Shown: positions 7,781-17,055, counted from the stretch's first letter. The stretch is DNA of 47,532 nt from an uncultured Prevotellaceae bacterium (GCA_946406435.1 CAMJKP010000021.1:1-47532); one strand, 5' to 3'. Translations and numbers: made by a program. Notes: generated by a model from the letters alone, not told the origin.

Positions 7781-9144
7781 TATAATGTGTTACTGATATA
7801 TTTTAGTTTGTAATAGTTGTAAAGTAGGGATATTCTTGCATTTACTAAAGCCATGTCGGCTGATAGTTTCATACTTGAAGCATCAAGCATATCTGTAAGC
7901 AACGCAAGCTGATTCTGATAGCGGTTTTGCACCACGTCATAATTCTGTGTAGCAAGTTCTACTTGCTTCTGCTGGGTTTCCACTTCCTTGAAGGAAGTAA
8001 GGAAGTTTACGTATCCTGCCTGAATACTGTTTTCTACCCCTTCGCGTGCCAAAGCAAGCTGTTCCTGCGTCTGTTTGTAATTGAGTTGTGCATGACGTAC
8101 AGAATGTGTGTTCTTCCACAGACTGCCAAGATTATACTTCAATCCTATACCAACAAACCAAGCGTTCACATTAGCATTTACAGGAATAAGGTCGTTGGTA
8201 TATGGACCGAAAAGATTATCCTCAGCAATTATAGCAAGCGAAGGAAGTGATTCTGCACGTGTTGTCTTTATCTTCTGCTCAGCCAACTGAGAGGCTACAT
8301 TTGCCTGCTGTATTCCTATGTTGTTTTGAAAAGCCTTCTGCTGCCAGTTATGCTCATTGGCAATAGCGTTCATAGACTTCATTTCCCTATTAAGCATCAA
8401 GGTATCTATGGCAATAGTACTTCCGTCTGCCAAGTGCAACGTTGTGCAGAGCTGATGATTTATGATATTCTGCGCTTCTTTCAGCTTTTCTTTCGTCAAC
8501 TGTAATGTCATTAGCTGCAATTCATAGCGCGTTATATCATTCTTCAATACAGTTCCTTGATTACATCGAGCCTCCATATTCTGTATAACCTTCTTGGTGA
8601 GCATGATGTTCTGGTCAATGACCATCTGCTGATTCTGTAGCTTGTAGAGGTCAAGATAGTAGCCTGTTATGAGAAACCGTACTTCCTGACGGTTTTTCTC
8701 AACGTCAAGCGTAGCCATCTGTTCTCCAAGCTCTGAAATACGGATACCAGCACGAATTGCACCACCTGCATAGATTACCTGTGAAACCTGCGCAGTAAAA
8801 GAATTTCCCCAATGAGGTGATTTCTGACATCCATTCTCTACTTTCTGAGGTCCCAGTCCTGCAAGTATTACAGATGTTGTTCCACTTGTGGAAAAACCGC
8901 GGCTCATTAGCGTGGCATCTCCAATATAGCTACCACTTGCACTTAATTCTACGTTTGGCAGCATAGCATTCTTAGCAACCATAACGGCTTCTGATGCTGC
9001 ACTAAGACCTGTCTGACTGACCGTAATCTGCTGATTATGCTGGTCAGCCAAGTCATAGAGTTGTTGAAGAGACTGGGCTTCAGCCAGACTGAAAAAAGAA
9101 GAGAAATAAAAAAGTGAAAATACAATCTTTTTTTTCTGTTTCAT
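7780..9144 (-). CDS. TolC-family outer membrane efflux protein
   Basis: 454 residues with a signal peptide (cut near AEA-Q) and two long Ala/Gln/Asn-rich helical repeats of the OEP family. Each contains the TolC pattern of AxxxA helices followed by a YxxGxxxxxD/N-like turn (NRYQNQLALLTDMLDA near the C-terminus). It forms the trimeric exit duct of the exporter encoded downstream. It is the first gene of the operon. A promoter about 330 nt upstream implies a long leader. The signal peptide (IVFSLFYFSSFFSLAEA) is encoded by a low-complexity run of TTTTCACTTTT type. Confidence 0.93.
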   Translation of the reverse strand: MKQKKKIVFSLFYFSSFFSLAEAQSLQQLYDLADQHNQQITVSQTGLSAASEAVMVAKNAMLPNVELSASGSYIGDATLMSRGFSTSGTTSVILAGLGPQKVENGCQKSPHWGNSFTAQVSQVIYAGGAIRAGIRISELGEQMATLDVEKNRQEVRFLITGYYLDLYKLQNQQMVIDQNIMLTKKVIQNMEARCNQGTVLKNDITRYELQLMTLQLTKEKLKEAQNIINHQLCTTLHLADGSTIAIDTLMLNREMKSMNAIANEHNWQQKAFQNNIGIQQANVASQLAEQKIKTTRAESLPSLAIIAEDNLFGPYTNDLIPVNANVNAWFVGIGLKYNLGSLWKNTHSVRHAQLNYKQTQEQLALAREGVENSIQAGYVNFLTSFKEVETQQKQVELATQNYDVVQNRYQNQLALLTDMLDASSMKLSADMALVNARISLLYNYYKLKYISNTL

Positions 9145-9477
9145 GTTAATTAAAATGTTATCTTTTAACTTTTTCCATGTTTATAGTACATAAAATCCCT
9201 ATATGTGTCGTTTGTAAAAATGACACACTACACCTGGCTATGCCCCCACGAGACAAGCCTACAATAAATAATCTGAAGAAAATGATTTAAATAATTGGAT
9301 AGAAAGGATATCTACTCCCCCATAGATAAGTTTTTGGAGATGGTGTAATAGTATGTAATAAAATATCTTTCATATCCTTGTCTTGCTATCCGAAGCTATG
9401 GGGTTGGTCTTCTCAAAACAACATGAAAAGCATGATTATTTTGCTCTTTTTCTTATAGACCTAATCCCAAGTCAACT

Positions 9478-9508
9478 ACAAAATTACAAATATTTTTTGA
9501 AATAGCAA
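9478..9508 (-). promoter_or_regulatory. Probable promoter of the exporter operon
   Basis: -7 box TAATTTTGT (9478-9486) with TTG at 9506-9508, spacing 19 nt, on the minus strand. It would give the tolC-like gene a leader of about 330 nt that includes the decayed palindromic element. Confidence 0.5.
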
Positions 9509-10023
9509 TTATATACAACCTCGACATTTAATATTTTTTAAGACAAAAATATCGCCTTACGAATATATTTTGCTATGTTCACATTACAAAATATCCTATT
9601 CTCTGTAATATTATGTTTTAGTAAATAACGTGAATTCGACGACTTGCGTAGCTTGTTGAAGATGATGTTTATCATAAGTTTAAATATATATTGATTGCCT
9701 CTTTTCCTGATTGCTCAATAGCCTGCAGAACTATCTTGCATACTCCCTATCGTGAGGCATATATCTTCGATATAGGGAACGGACTTGAAACGGACTTGGA
9801 GCGGAGGTGAAACGGACCTGTAACCCCCTTACGGGGAAAGGGTTGGAGAAAGGGGGCGCTCTTCTTTTATTCTACTGCAAAGTTACTACGATTTCCCCGT
9901 ATAAAAAAATCCATGAACAACTTTTTACACCTTGAACTATGTTAACAGAAGTAAATCCTCGTAATATACTGAAAGACAATAAAATAAGCTATAAATGTAA
10001 AAACATGTCGGGTAACGCACCCA

Positions 10024-10190
10024 AAAAGGTACAGTATATAGTGAACCTTTTATACACACACCCTACTGGTTTACCAGTCTTCTTTTCAATAATATATATA
10101 TAATATATTTATATTATATATATATTATTGAGGTCAAGGGGGAGGTAGTGGGTGTCTTTTTTTTGGTACACAATATACTGAACCTTTTTT
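10024..10190. repeat. MITE-like inverted repeat with GGTTCA..TGAACC ends
   Basis: The left arm GGTACAGTATATAGTGAACC plus ACACACCCTAC and the inverted right arm (10145-10190, GTAGTGGGTGTC then GGTACACAATATACTGAACC) flank a long AT palindrome at about 10086-10133. The whole forms an imperfect inverted repeat of about 167 bp. A third single arm is at 10424-10470 in the same orientation as the left one. Confidence 0.75.
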
Positions 10191-10423
10191 GGGCACAAGC
10201 ATATCCACACGCAATACAGAATATTGATAATCAACCACTTAAACACATAAATCATCATTTTGCTTTACAAAAAACATGGTTCACTATTTTCTGTTATTAT
10301 ACCTTGTTCTGCCAAGAAACATGTAAAATCAGACTTTGTTCACACCTGATGACGAAATGCGCACACAGATATCAAAAACGTTAACGCCCAAGCATCAACC
10401 CATGACGGAAATACAAGAAGAAC

Positions 10424-10470
10424 GGAAAAGGTTCAGTATATTGTGAACCTTTTTATACAGACACCCTATC
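10424..10470 (+). repeat. Third copy of the GGTTCA palindrome repeat
   Basis: AAAAGGTTCAGTATATTGTGAACC followed by TTTTTATACAGACACCCTA. It has the same core palindrome and the same (A)CACCCTA tail as the arms of the element at 10024-10190, but stands alone. Confidence 0.75.
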
Positions 10471-10649
10471 CCACCGAATTCTATCTCTTTCTTTGGCAAA
10501 TCGTATTTTTTGTCCGTTTGAAGATGAATATAACATAACGTGAGTTCAACGACTTGTTTCAGCTTGATGAGCTAATAAAATTGAAAATGGGAGTCGTCTT
10601 GATATTTTTCCATTTTCATTTTTTAATTTTCAATTTTAAATTTTTAACC

Positions 10650-10680
10650 ATGCTTTCTGAAAAACTTTTTGTAATTTTGC
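10650..10680 (+). promoter_or_regulatory. Promoter of the FISUMP lipoprotein operon
   Basis: -7 box TAATTTTGC at 10672-10680. An ATG in place of TTG sits at 10650-10652, 19 nt upstream. The leader to the ATG at 10724 would be about 38 nt. Confidence 0.6.
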
Positions 10681-10723
10681 AACCAGATAACATATTAGCT
10701 TCGATTTTCTAACAAAAACGAAT

Positions 10724-12289
10724 ATGATTACAAAAAATCATTTGCACATATCATTATATGCTGCTATTGCTGTGAGCGCAGCATTTTCTTCTTGTTCTAG
10801 TGACGATGACATCAGCTCAGATGGTAATAAGACTGATATTGTCATTATTTCACCTGCTGATTCAATAATCACAGCTCCGTTTGTTACGATCACTAACAAA
10901 TATGATCTTAGTGGCATAAAGGATAAAGAGATATCTTACAGTACGGAGTGGTATCCACTTAAAGGTGGCTTCATTGAAAAGACTAGCAATAAGAAACTGA
11001 AGGCTGGTGAGACCAGCAGCAGCTCTACATATAACTATCTGGAAAATGACAAACAGTATAAATATATCACGACTCTGACTTCTGGCAATGAACAGATATT
11101 CTATAAGTCATTGATATACAGGGTGAAGTTTAACGAGAAGGACTTTGCCATAACGGGTAATGCTGAGCGTGGTGATGAGGATAGTATCGTGAAGGTTTCA
11201 TGTAAATTCAATGTTCCAAAGGAGTATCGTGACAAGTATGAATTCTATATTTGCTATTCTACTGAGCCTGATATGCTGAACAAAAGAATGAAATCAATGA
11301 GCGGTGAAGTAAAGTGTGAATTGGATGATAATGGATATGCTACCGTAGATGTGAAGAATCTGCGTTTGGGTCATACGTATTATTATCAGGCTATGATACA
11401 GCGTGCGGGCTATGCTCCTGATTACAGCGGTTGGGTTGATCCTTATTTTGAAGGTCTTTACTGTGGTGAGATAAAGAATACTTCTACTCCTGACCTTAAG
11501 GTGAATTTCACGGTTGGTGATCTTCCGAAAATTAACTATAAAGGTTTCATTATACCTATTAGTGCTACTACGAGCAATGGTAAAAACGACCGTATTCAAG
11601 TTGGTGTATGCTATTCCGCAACCAATAAAGAGCCTACCTTAGAGAAAGATGAGTATAGGGATTATGATGATGAAGAAGGAAGGAAGGAGATTGATGAGTT
11701 TGGCGAATGGGAGATAAATCATCTCAGCACTAATACTGTGTATTATTACCGTCCTTATGTGAAGTATAAATATGATGAATATGATAGCCATCTGGATGCC
11801 TACCGTATAGTGTATGGTGATGTGAAAACATTCAAGACTCCAGCTCTCAATCTCGCTAAGGGTGAGGTTGATTTGGGATTGTCTGTAAACTGGGCAGGTT
11901 GTAATGTTGGTTCTACCAGTCCTGATGGTTATGGTAACTATTTTACAAAGAATGGTGAGGGTTATGATGAAAATGGTGATAATGTTGCAGACCTTACAAT
12001 TCCAGAGGGCTGGCGTCTGCCAACTGATAAAGAATGGGAAGAACTTGAATCTAAGATAGTTGGATATATTTGTCATAATAGTAAATGGGGACTTCTCATT
12101 GAAAATGAAGGAAAACAACTTTTCGTTCCTGAAAATCGCCCTTCTGCTGATGATAAATCGACAGGCGGTTACTGGGCATCGAATTACTCTGATGCAATAG
12201 GCTGTGGTGAAAATGGTTTTTATCGCTATTCTATTAAAAAAGATGACAAGCGTGGTATTCGCTTGGTAAAGGATAAAAAAGATAAATAG
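10724..12289 (+). CDS. Surface lipoprotein with C-terminal FISUMP domain
   Basis: 521 residues. Lipobox FSSC (Cys24) is followed by SSDDD, an acidic export signal typical of Bacteroidetes surface lipoproteins. The middle holds two or more Fn3-like beta domains with the recurring pattern VGVCYSATN...NTVYYYRPYVKY...YGDVKTFKTP. The C-terminal about 125 residues are a FISUMP (Fib_succ_major) domain: VDLGLSVNWAGCNVG, IPEGWRLPTDKEWEEL, GGYWASN, RYSIKKDDKRGIRLVK. The role is unknown but the architecture suggests a cell-surface adhesin or binding protein. It is followed after 10 bp by a second lipoprotein gene on the same strand. Confidence 0.85.
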   Translation: MITKNHLHISLYAAIAVSAAFSSCSSDDDISSDGNKTDIVIISPADSIITAPFVTITNKYDLSGIKDKEISYSTEWYPLKGGFIEKTSNKKLKAGETSSSSTYNYLENDKQYKYITTLTSGNEQIFYKSLIYRVKFNEKDFAITGNAERGDEDSIVKVSCKFNVPKEYRDKYEFYICYSTEPDMLNKRMKSMSGEVKCELDDNGYATVDVKNLRLGHTYYYQAMIQRAGYAPDYSGWVDPYFEGLYCGEIKNTSTPDLKVNFTVGDLPKINYKGFIIPISATTSNGKNDRIQVGVCYSATNKEPTLEKDEYRDYDDEEGRKEIDEFGEWEINHLSTNTVYYYRPYVKYKYDEYDSHLDAYRIVYGDVKTFKTPALNLAKGEVDLGLSVNWAGCNVGSTSPDGYGNYFTKNGEGYDENGDNVADLTIPEGWRLPTDKEWEELESKIVGYICHNSKWGLLIENEGKQLFVPENRPSADDKSTGGYWASNYSDAIGCGENGFYRYSIKKDDKRGIRLVKDKKDK

Positions 12290-12299
12290 ATAAGACAAT

Positions 12300-12977
12300 A
12301 TGAAAGGCTTCTTGAAAATCGTCCTTCTGTTATGTGCTGTTATTACAACAGTTGCATGTAGCCGTCCTAATCGTAAACATGAAACGGTAGATCCATTACC
12401 CGTGAAATACGAGAATGAGCTTTTCTCTATAGCTATGCCAAGTGGATGGGAGGTTGACGATTCCGGTTGGTTAGGACTGGATTCTATGCAAAATGAGGTG
12501 GAGATATATTCACATAATGCCCCTGTATGGTTCCACATCGTCAAGACATTCATGCCTATTCAATGGAAGAATGTTAATGAGGCTACCGAAATGGCAATAG
12601 CTGCAAGGGCTTTGAGTGGTGCCAATGCTGAGCTTATTAAAAGAACCGATAGCGTAGAGGTTGGAGGATATCCTTCTTCTATCCTGTATTTTGCCAACGC
12701 TGTGGATAATGACACAATCATTCAGAAACAGTATGTGACATATCTTGAGGACTCGCATATCGTCATTTATTTTAATGAGAATTTCTATTCAAATCAATGG
12801 GATGAAGCTCAGAAATATGGAGATAAGATAATAGGTTCGGTTAAACTGAAGAAGGTTGTTAATCCTCTTGAAAAGAATAATGCGATGAAAGAAACCATAC
12901 AGAAGGCTATGGATGGAAATAAAATACAGAAAGAATATATAGAAAAGGGAAAGAAAATAGTCAAGGAGGCTAAATAA
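12300..12977 (+). CDS. Lipoprotein, PsbP/DcrB-like
   Basis: 225 residues with lipobox TTVAC (Cys20). The mature start YENELFSIAMPSGWEVDD resembles the PsbP/DcrB/DUF1795 type of small alpha-beta protein. The C-terminus is Lys-rich and helical. No acidic residues directly follow the Cys (SRPNRKHE), so it may stay in the periplasm. It is second in the operon with the FISUMP lipoprotein and ends before a strong terminator. The family placement is tentative. Confidence 0.7.
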   Translation: MKGFLKIVLLLCAVITTVACSRPNRKHETVDPLPVKYENELFSIAMPSGWEVDDSGWLGLDSMQNEVEIYSHNAPVWFHIVKTFMPIQWKNVNEATEMAIAARALSGANAELIKRTDSVEVGGYPSSILYFANAVDNDTIIQKQYVTYLEDSHIVIYFNENFYSNQWDEAQKYGDKIIGSVKLKKVVNPLEKNNAMKETIQKAMDGNKIQKEYIEKGKKIVKEAK

Positions 12978-12993
12978 ACCTATATAACAGAAA

Positions 12994-13039
12994 AATCCCG
13001 CTCTCGGCAAGCATTATAAATGCGCTGAGAGCGGGATTA
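12994..13039. terminator. Strong hairpin terminator between convergent genes
   Basis: AATCCCGCTCTC at 12995-13006 pairs with GAGAGCGGGATT at 13027-13038, with an inner GCAT/ATGC stem. It sits between the lipoprotein operon (rightward) and the AraC-type gene (leftward) and could serve both. Confidence 0.8.
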
Positions 13040-13075
13040 TGGTAATTATATACTCCTGAGTTTGAAAAACTCAGA

Positions 13076-13423
13076 TTAAGCCTTTCTCATCTTAAGAGAA
13101 TACTCGCGTGGAGTGCAACCCATCTTCTCCTTGAAGATACGACGGAATGTGTACTCGCTGCTGAAACCTACGAGGAATGCAATCTCACTTGCACGCTTTG
13201 TGCCCTTCTCGAGAAGTGGCATAGCCTCCTGAAGACGGAGGTCGTTTACATATGCTGTGAAAGATGTTCCCCTTTCCTTATGGAGATATGCACTGAGATA
13301 TGTGCGGTTACTATTCATGTCACGTGCCAGAGTCTCAATATAAACATCTGGATTAAGATAGAATTTCTCAGCCTCATACTTCTTGAGAAGTGCGGCAAAA
13401 TTCTTTGGTTTAGAATTTCTCAT
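13076..13423 (-). CDS. Stand-alone AraC-type HTH regulator
   Basis: 115 residues made up almost only of an AraC/XylS DNA-binding domain. The first HTH is around YIETLARDMNSNRTYLSAYL and the second around ASEIAFLVGFSSEYTFRRIFKEKMGCTPREY, the latter matching the family signature. There is no sensor or receiver domain, so it is of MarA/SoxS size. An in-frame TAA lies just upstream of the start, so it is not a fragment of a larger frame in this sequence. The target is unknown. It has an unusually long upstream leader. Confidence 0.88.
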   Translation of the reverse strand: MRNSKPKNFAALLKKYEAEKFYLNPDVYIETLARDMNSNRTYLSAYLHKERGTSFTAYVNDLRLQEAMPLLEKGTKRASEIAFLVGFSSEYTFRRIFKEKMGCTPREYSLKMRKA

Positions 13424-13872
13424 TTTTAATTTTACTAAATGTTATTTTGTTATCCGTTTATTAATTCTTTCGTACTTAGATTTTCTCCGCAAGAATTAAA
13501 GGCTATAGACTTTTGAGTCTTGCCTTTCGCCATTAATGACTTAACGAAATAGGTCTATTTTCTTTTACAAAAGTAGATTCTTATCGTTACCCTGAAGAGA
13601 ACTTACAGAATACCTTTTATCTAATAGAACGGCAGGATTCCTTGCTTTACTGTCTATTATTACGCTTTCATAGCAACTACTTCCTTATTTTCCGTATATT
13701 CCTACACTTCAAATTTGCCGTTTATGATTTTGGTAGTTCTTTAACGAACTCGATTGCCCGAGGATAAAAAACGTTCAATCATATTCAGTCAAAATATATG
13801 GAGACCCTCATCACGGGTGAATAAAAATGCCATATTAACCCAAGGGAACCCCATTTTTCCGTTGCAAAAGTA
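13424..13872 (-). promoter_or_regulatory. Long structured leader upstream of the AraC-type gene
   Basis: The nearest good -7 box reading leftward is TACTTTTGC at 13864-13872, without a matching -33. It would give a leader of about 440 nt. Within it are a hairpin TAATAGA..TCTATTA (13622-13659) with an inner GCAGG/CCTTGC stem, and AGTTC..GAACT (13735-13750). No open frame of note is present. I do not recognise a known riboswitch, 6S, tmRNA or RNase P RNA, but a cis-regulatory leader or an independent small RNA is possible. Confidence 0.35.
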
Positions 13873-13950
13873 CAAAAAAAAATCGATTTTGAGCGCGTTT
13901 TTTTCAAAAAAAGATAAAAATTGTTAAGTTTTTAACAATTCAGAATAAAA

Positions 13951-13983
13951 ATTTGCACACACAAACAAATTGTGCGTGCAAAT
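13951..13983 (-). terminator. Probable terminator of korAB
   Basis: ATTTGCACACACAA (13951-13964) and TTGTGCGTGCAAAT (13970-13983) pair with one mismatch. On the minus strand the hairpin is followed by an ATTTTTATT run, just after the korB stop. A second small hairpin TTGTTAA/TTAACAA is at 13921-13938. Confidence 0.6.
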
Positions 13984-14018
13984 TACTCATTTTTAAGATT
14001 TCTTTTCAAGAAAAACTC

Positions 14019-15023
14019 TTATTTTACTTCCCAAATGTCATTGGTTTCAAGAAGCTCTGCGAAATTATGATACTTCTTAGCTGCCTTAACCTCTTCGATC
14101 TGTGCTGTAACGCAGTCATCGTAGGTTGGAGCATCAACATCACGGATAACACCGAGTGCTACTGGGAAGCCGTCGCCGTTGCCCATGAGAGCGAGCTTGA
14201 GCTGGAGGGTGTTGTCCTCACAATGTGCGTCGTGAACAAGGATATCATTCTCTGTGATGCCGTTCTCACCAATCTTCACTACCTTGAGGCCGAAACCTTC
14301 CTGAACAAGTCCGAACTCACGATCCTTACCGAAGATCAATGGCTTGCCATGCTCTACGTAGATAGCGTTCTCTGCACGACCTGCTGAGTTATACACAGCA
14401 GCATGTGTACCGTCGTTGAAGATAACACAGTTCTGGAGAACCTCGGTTACAGAAGCGCCCTTGTGCGCATTTGCAGCCTTGAGAACTTCAACGGTGTGCT
14501 TGCCATCGGTAGCAACTGTACGTGCAAAGAAATGGCCACGAGCACCGAAACAGAGCTCTGCTGGGCGGAATGGATCCTCAACAGTACCGTAAGGTGAAGA
14601 CTTACTTACGAAGCCACGTGGAGAGGTTGGAGAATACTGACCCTTTGTAAGACCGTAGATACGGTTGTTGAGAAGGATCATGTTGAGGTTGATGTTACGA
14701 CGGTTAGCGTGGATGAAGTGGTTACCACCGATAGCAAGTCCGTCACCATCACCTGAGATCTGCCAAATGCTAAGATTAGGATTAGCAATCTTTGCACCTG
14801 TAGCGATAGCTGCTGCACGACCGTGAATAGTGTTCATGCCGTAAGTAGCCATATAGTGAGGCAGACGTGAAGAACATCCGATACCTGATATAACTGCTAT
14901 GTTCCAAGGGTCAACGCCGATTTCTGCCATTGCCTTGTGGAGTGATGCGAGGAAGAAGTGGTCACCGCATCCAGGACACCAACGTGGCTGTCCTTTCTTA
15001 TAATCGTTAGCTGTATATGCCAT
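14019..15023 (-). CDS. korB: 2-oxoacid (2-oxoglutarate):ferredoxin oxidoreductase, beta subunit
   Basis: 334 residues. It carries the CPGCGDH motif near residue 17 and the thiamine-diphosphate motif GDGDGLAIGGNHFIHANRRN with NN at about 92-125. Together with the alpha subunit it oxidatively decarboxylates a 2-oxoacid to its acyl-CoA and reduces ferredoxin. In Bacteroidales this two-subunit enzyme is usually assigned to 2-oxoglutarate, a reductive or branched TCA step. Pyruvate or branched acids cannot be excluded from sequence alone. It lies 17 bp downstream of korA. Confidence 0.92.
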   Translation of the reverse strand: MAYTANDYKKGQPRWCPGCGDHFFLASLHKAMAEIGVDPWNIAVISGIGCSSRLPHYMATYGMNTIHGRAAAIATGAKIANPNLSIWQISGDGDGLAIGGNHFIHANRRNINLNMILLNNRIYGLTKGQYSPTSPRGFVSKSSPYGTVEDPFRPAELCFGARGHFFARTVATDGKHTVEVLKAANAHKGASVTEVLQNCVIFNDGTHAAVYNSAGRAENAIYVEHGKPLIFGKDREFGLVQEGFGLKVVKIGENGITENDILVHDAHCEDNTLQLKLALMGNGDGFPVALGVIRDVDAPTYDDCVTAQIEEVKAAKKYHNFAELLETNDIWEVK

Positions 15024-15040
15024 TTTGTTTTCTTTTTATA

Positions 15041-16885
15041 TTAACCTATGATCTTGTTAAATGCAGCGACAAGCTCATTAACCTTGAATGGCTGTCCCTT
15101 AACCTCATTATACTGTGCAGGTACGAAGTTATCAACCTTCATACGCAACCAAGCAGCGAGCTGACCCATGTTCTGCTCAGCAACAACTACCTTTGGATAC
15201 TTCTTGAGTACATCAGCAGTATTCTTTGGCAGTGGGTTGATGAACTTGAAGTGTGCGAGGGCAACCTTCTTGCCAGCAGCACGCATCTCGTCCATTGCAG
15301 CGTGGAGATGTCCGTATGTACCACCGAAACCTACGATGAGGAGCTGTGCATCATCAACATCACCTACAACCTCGAGGTCAGGAACCTGAATGTTATTGAT
15401 CTTAGCCTGACGCTTGCGTGTCATGAGGTCGTGGTTCTCTGGGTTTGTAGAGATAGCACCTGTCTTGTCGTCCTTCTCAAGACCACCGAGGATATGCTCG
15501 AAGCCCTGACGACCAGGAACAGCCCAGTAACGTGTGCCGTTCTCAGCACGCATATAAGGAGTCCACTTACCCTTCAATTCCTCTGGAACGTATGGAGGAT
15601 TGATAGCATCCATCTTAGCGAGGTCAGGGAGCTTGAATGCACCTGAACCATTAGCTACGTATGCGTCTGTGAGGAGACATACAGGAGTCATGTGCTCGAG
15701 GGCAATCTTTGAAGCCTGGAAAGCAGCATCGAAACAGTCTGTTGGACTTGTAGCAGCAAGTACTGGCATTGGAGACTCACCATTACGACCGAAAAGAACC
15801 TGAAGGAGGTCAGTCTGCTCAGACTTTGTTGGAAGACCAGTAGCAGGACCACCACGCTGTACGTCGAGAACAACAATTGGAAGCTCCATGATAACAGCAA
15901 GGTTCATAGCCTCAGACTTAAGACAGATACCAGGACCTGATGTGCTTGTTACAGCGAGAGCACCAGCAAATGCAGCACCAAGAGAAGATGCACAACCTGC
16001 AATCTCATCCTCGCACTGAACAGTAGTCACACCAAGTGACTTGTGCTTAGAGAGCTCGTGAAGAACGTCGGTAGCAGGGGTGATAGGGTAAGAACCAAGA
16101 TAGAGCTTAAGTCCAGCCTTCTCAGCAGCAGCAATGAAGCCGTATGCTGTAGCCTTGTTACCTGTGATATCCATATAACGTCCAGGGGTTTTCTCCTTTG
16201 ACTCTATACGATAAACGTTAGTTGCTGAAGAATGCGTGTTGTGACCGTAGTCATAACCAGCCTGAATAACCTTGATGTTAGCCTCAGCGATTGCAGGCTT
16301 CTTAGCGAACTTCTCACGGAGGAAGTTAGCAACGAGGTCAAGGTCACGGCTGAAGAGCCAGCATACAAGACCAAGTGCGAACATATTACGGCACTTAAGC
16401 ATTGCCTTATTGTCCATGCCTGTGTCAGCAAGAGCCTCCTTCACGATAGTTGTGATAGGGCACTGGATAACACGGTCTGGATCAATACCCATCTCACCGA
16501 GGTAGTCCTGAGTCTCGAAAGCAGCCTTCTTGAGGTCGCTCTCACCGAAAGAGTCAGTATCGATGATGATTGTTGCGTTTGGCTTTGCGTAACGGTACTG
16601 GGTCTTGAGGGCAGCAGCATTCATGGCTACAAGAACATCACACTCATCACCAGGAGTATATACCTTGCTTGCACCAATGTGTACCTGGAAACCTGATACA
16701 CCAGTAAGCGAGCCTTGTGGGGCGCGGATATCAGCGGGATAGTCTGGGAATGTAGAGATACTGTTACCTACGGTAGCAGATACTGTAGAGAAAATGTTAC
16801 CTGCAAGCTGCATTCCGTCACCGGAATCACCTGAAAAGCGGACAACAACCTGGTCCAACTCCTTAACTTCTAATTGTTCTGCCAT
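15041..16885 (-). CDS. korA: 2-oxoacid (2-oxoglutarate):ferredoxin oxidoreductase, fused gamma-alpha subunit
   Basis: 614 residues. The N-terminal gamma domain starts VVRFSGDSGDGMQLAGNIFS (residues about 13-32). The alpha pyrimidine-binding domain begins near residue 225 (YGFIAAAEKAGLKLYLGSYPITPATD) and has CEDEIAGCASSLGAAFAG and TSTSGPG. A transketolase C-terminal-like domain (AQLLIVGFGGTYGHLHAAMDEMRAAG) closes it. The gamma-alpha fusion is the usual form in this phylum. It is first gene of the korAB operon with its own promoter. Confidence 0.93.
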   Translation of the reverse strand: MAEQLEVKELDQVVVRFSGDSGDGMQLAGNIFSTVSATVGNSISTFPDYPADIRAPQGSLTGVSGFQVHIGASKVYTPGDECDVLVAMNAAALKTQYRYAKPNATIIIDTDSFGESDLKKAAFETQDYLGEMGIDPDRVIQCPITTIVKEALADTGMDNKAMLKCRNMFALGLVCWLFSRDLDLVANFLREKFAKKPAIAEANIKVIQAGYDYGHNTHSSATNVYRIESKEKTPGRYMDITGNKATAYGFIAAAEKAGLKLYLGSYPITPATDVLHELSKHKSLGVTTVQCEDEIAGCASSLGAAFAGALAVTSTSGPGICLKSEAMNLAVIMELPIVVLDVQRGGPATGLPTKSEQTDLLQVLFGRNGESPMPVLAATSPTDCFDAAFQASKIALEHMTPVCLLTDAYVANGSGAFKLPDLAKMDAINPPYVPEELKGKWTPYMRAENGTRYWAVPGRQGFEHILGGLEKDDKTGAISTNPENHDLMTRKRQAKINNIQVPDLEVVGDVDDAQLLIVGFGGTYGHLHAAMDEMRAAGKKVALAHFKFINPLPKNTADVLKKYPKVVVAEQNMGQLAAWLRMKVDNFVPAQYNEVKGQPFKVNELVAAFNKIIG

Positions 16886-16952
16886 AAATGCTTTTGTTAT
16901 ATTTATGAGTTATAATTTTCTTCTTTTTTCCTGTAATTTATTACAATCTGTT

Positions 16953-16984
16953 GCAAAAGTACATATTTTTATTGACAAATACAA
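16953..16984 (-). promoter_or_regulatory. Promoter of korAB
   Basis: -7 box TACTTTTGC (16953-16961) and -33 TTG (16982-16984), spacing 20 nt. The leader is about 60 nt. Confidence 0.7.
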
Positions 16985-17055
16985 ATTTTCGCTTACAAAA
17001 CTTTACTTTTTGATAGTAAATTGCTGTATTCTGCACGATTTTATTATGTTTTTGC

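Larger units (their letters stand above)
9145..10723. other. 1.6-kb gene-free region with several repeat families
   Basis: No credible coding sequence on either strand; the 78-codon frame at 10148-10384 lies across repeats. The region holds the exporter promoter and a decayed copy of the GC-rich element at about 9308-9414 (tctactccccca... and ...ctatggggttggtc). It also holds a short hairpin GTGTCgttt/aaatGACAC at 9204-9228 and a possible leftward promoter at 9887-9920. There are two copies of an AACGTGAnTTCnACGACTTG repeat (about 9628 and 10540), three copies of a GGTTCA..TGAACC palindrome, and the promoter of the 10724 gene. Confidence 0.75.

Noticed and set aside
10148..10384. 78-codon rightward open frame
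   Set aside because: It starts in one repeat arm and ends before another, with no ribosome binding site or family resemblance.
11639..12553. 304-codon leftward open frame
   Set aside because: It lies antisense across the FISUMP lipoprotein and the next gene, both well supported; composition is that of a complementary strand.
13953..14387. 144-codon rightward open frame over korB
   Set aside because: It is antisense to a clear thiamine-diphosphate enzyme gene and begins in its terminator hairpin.
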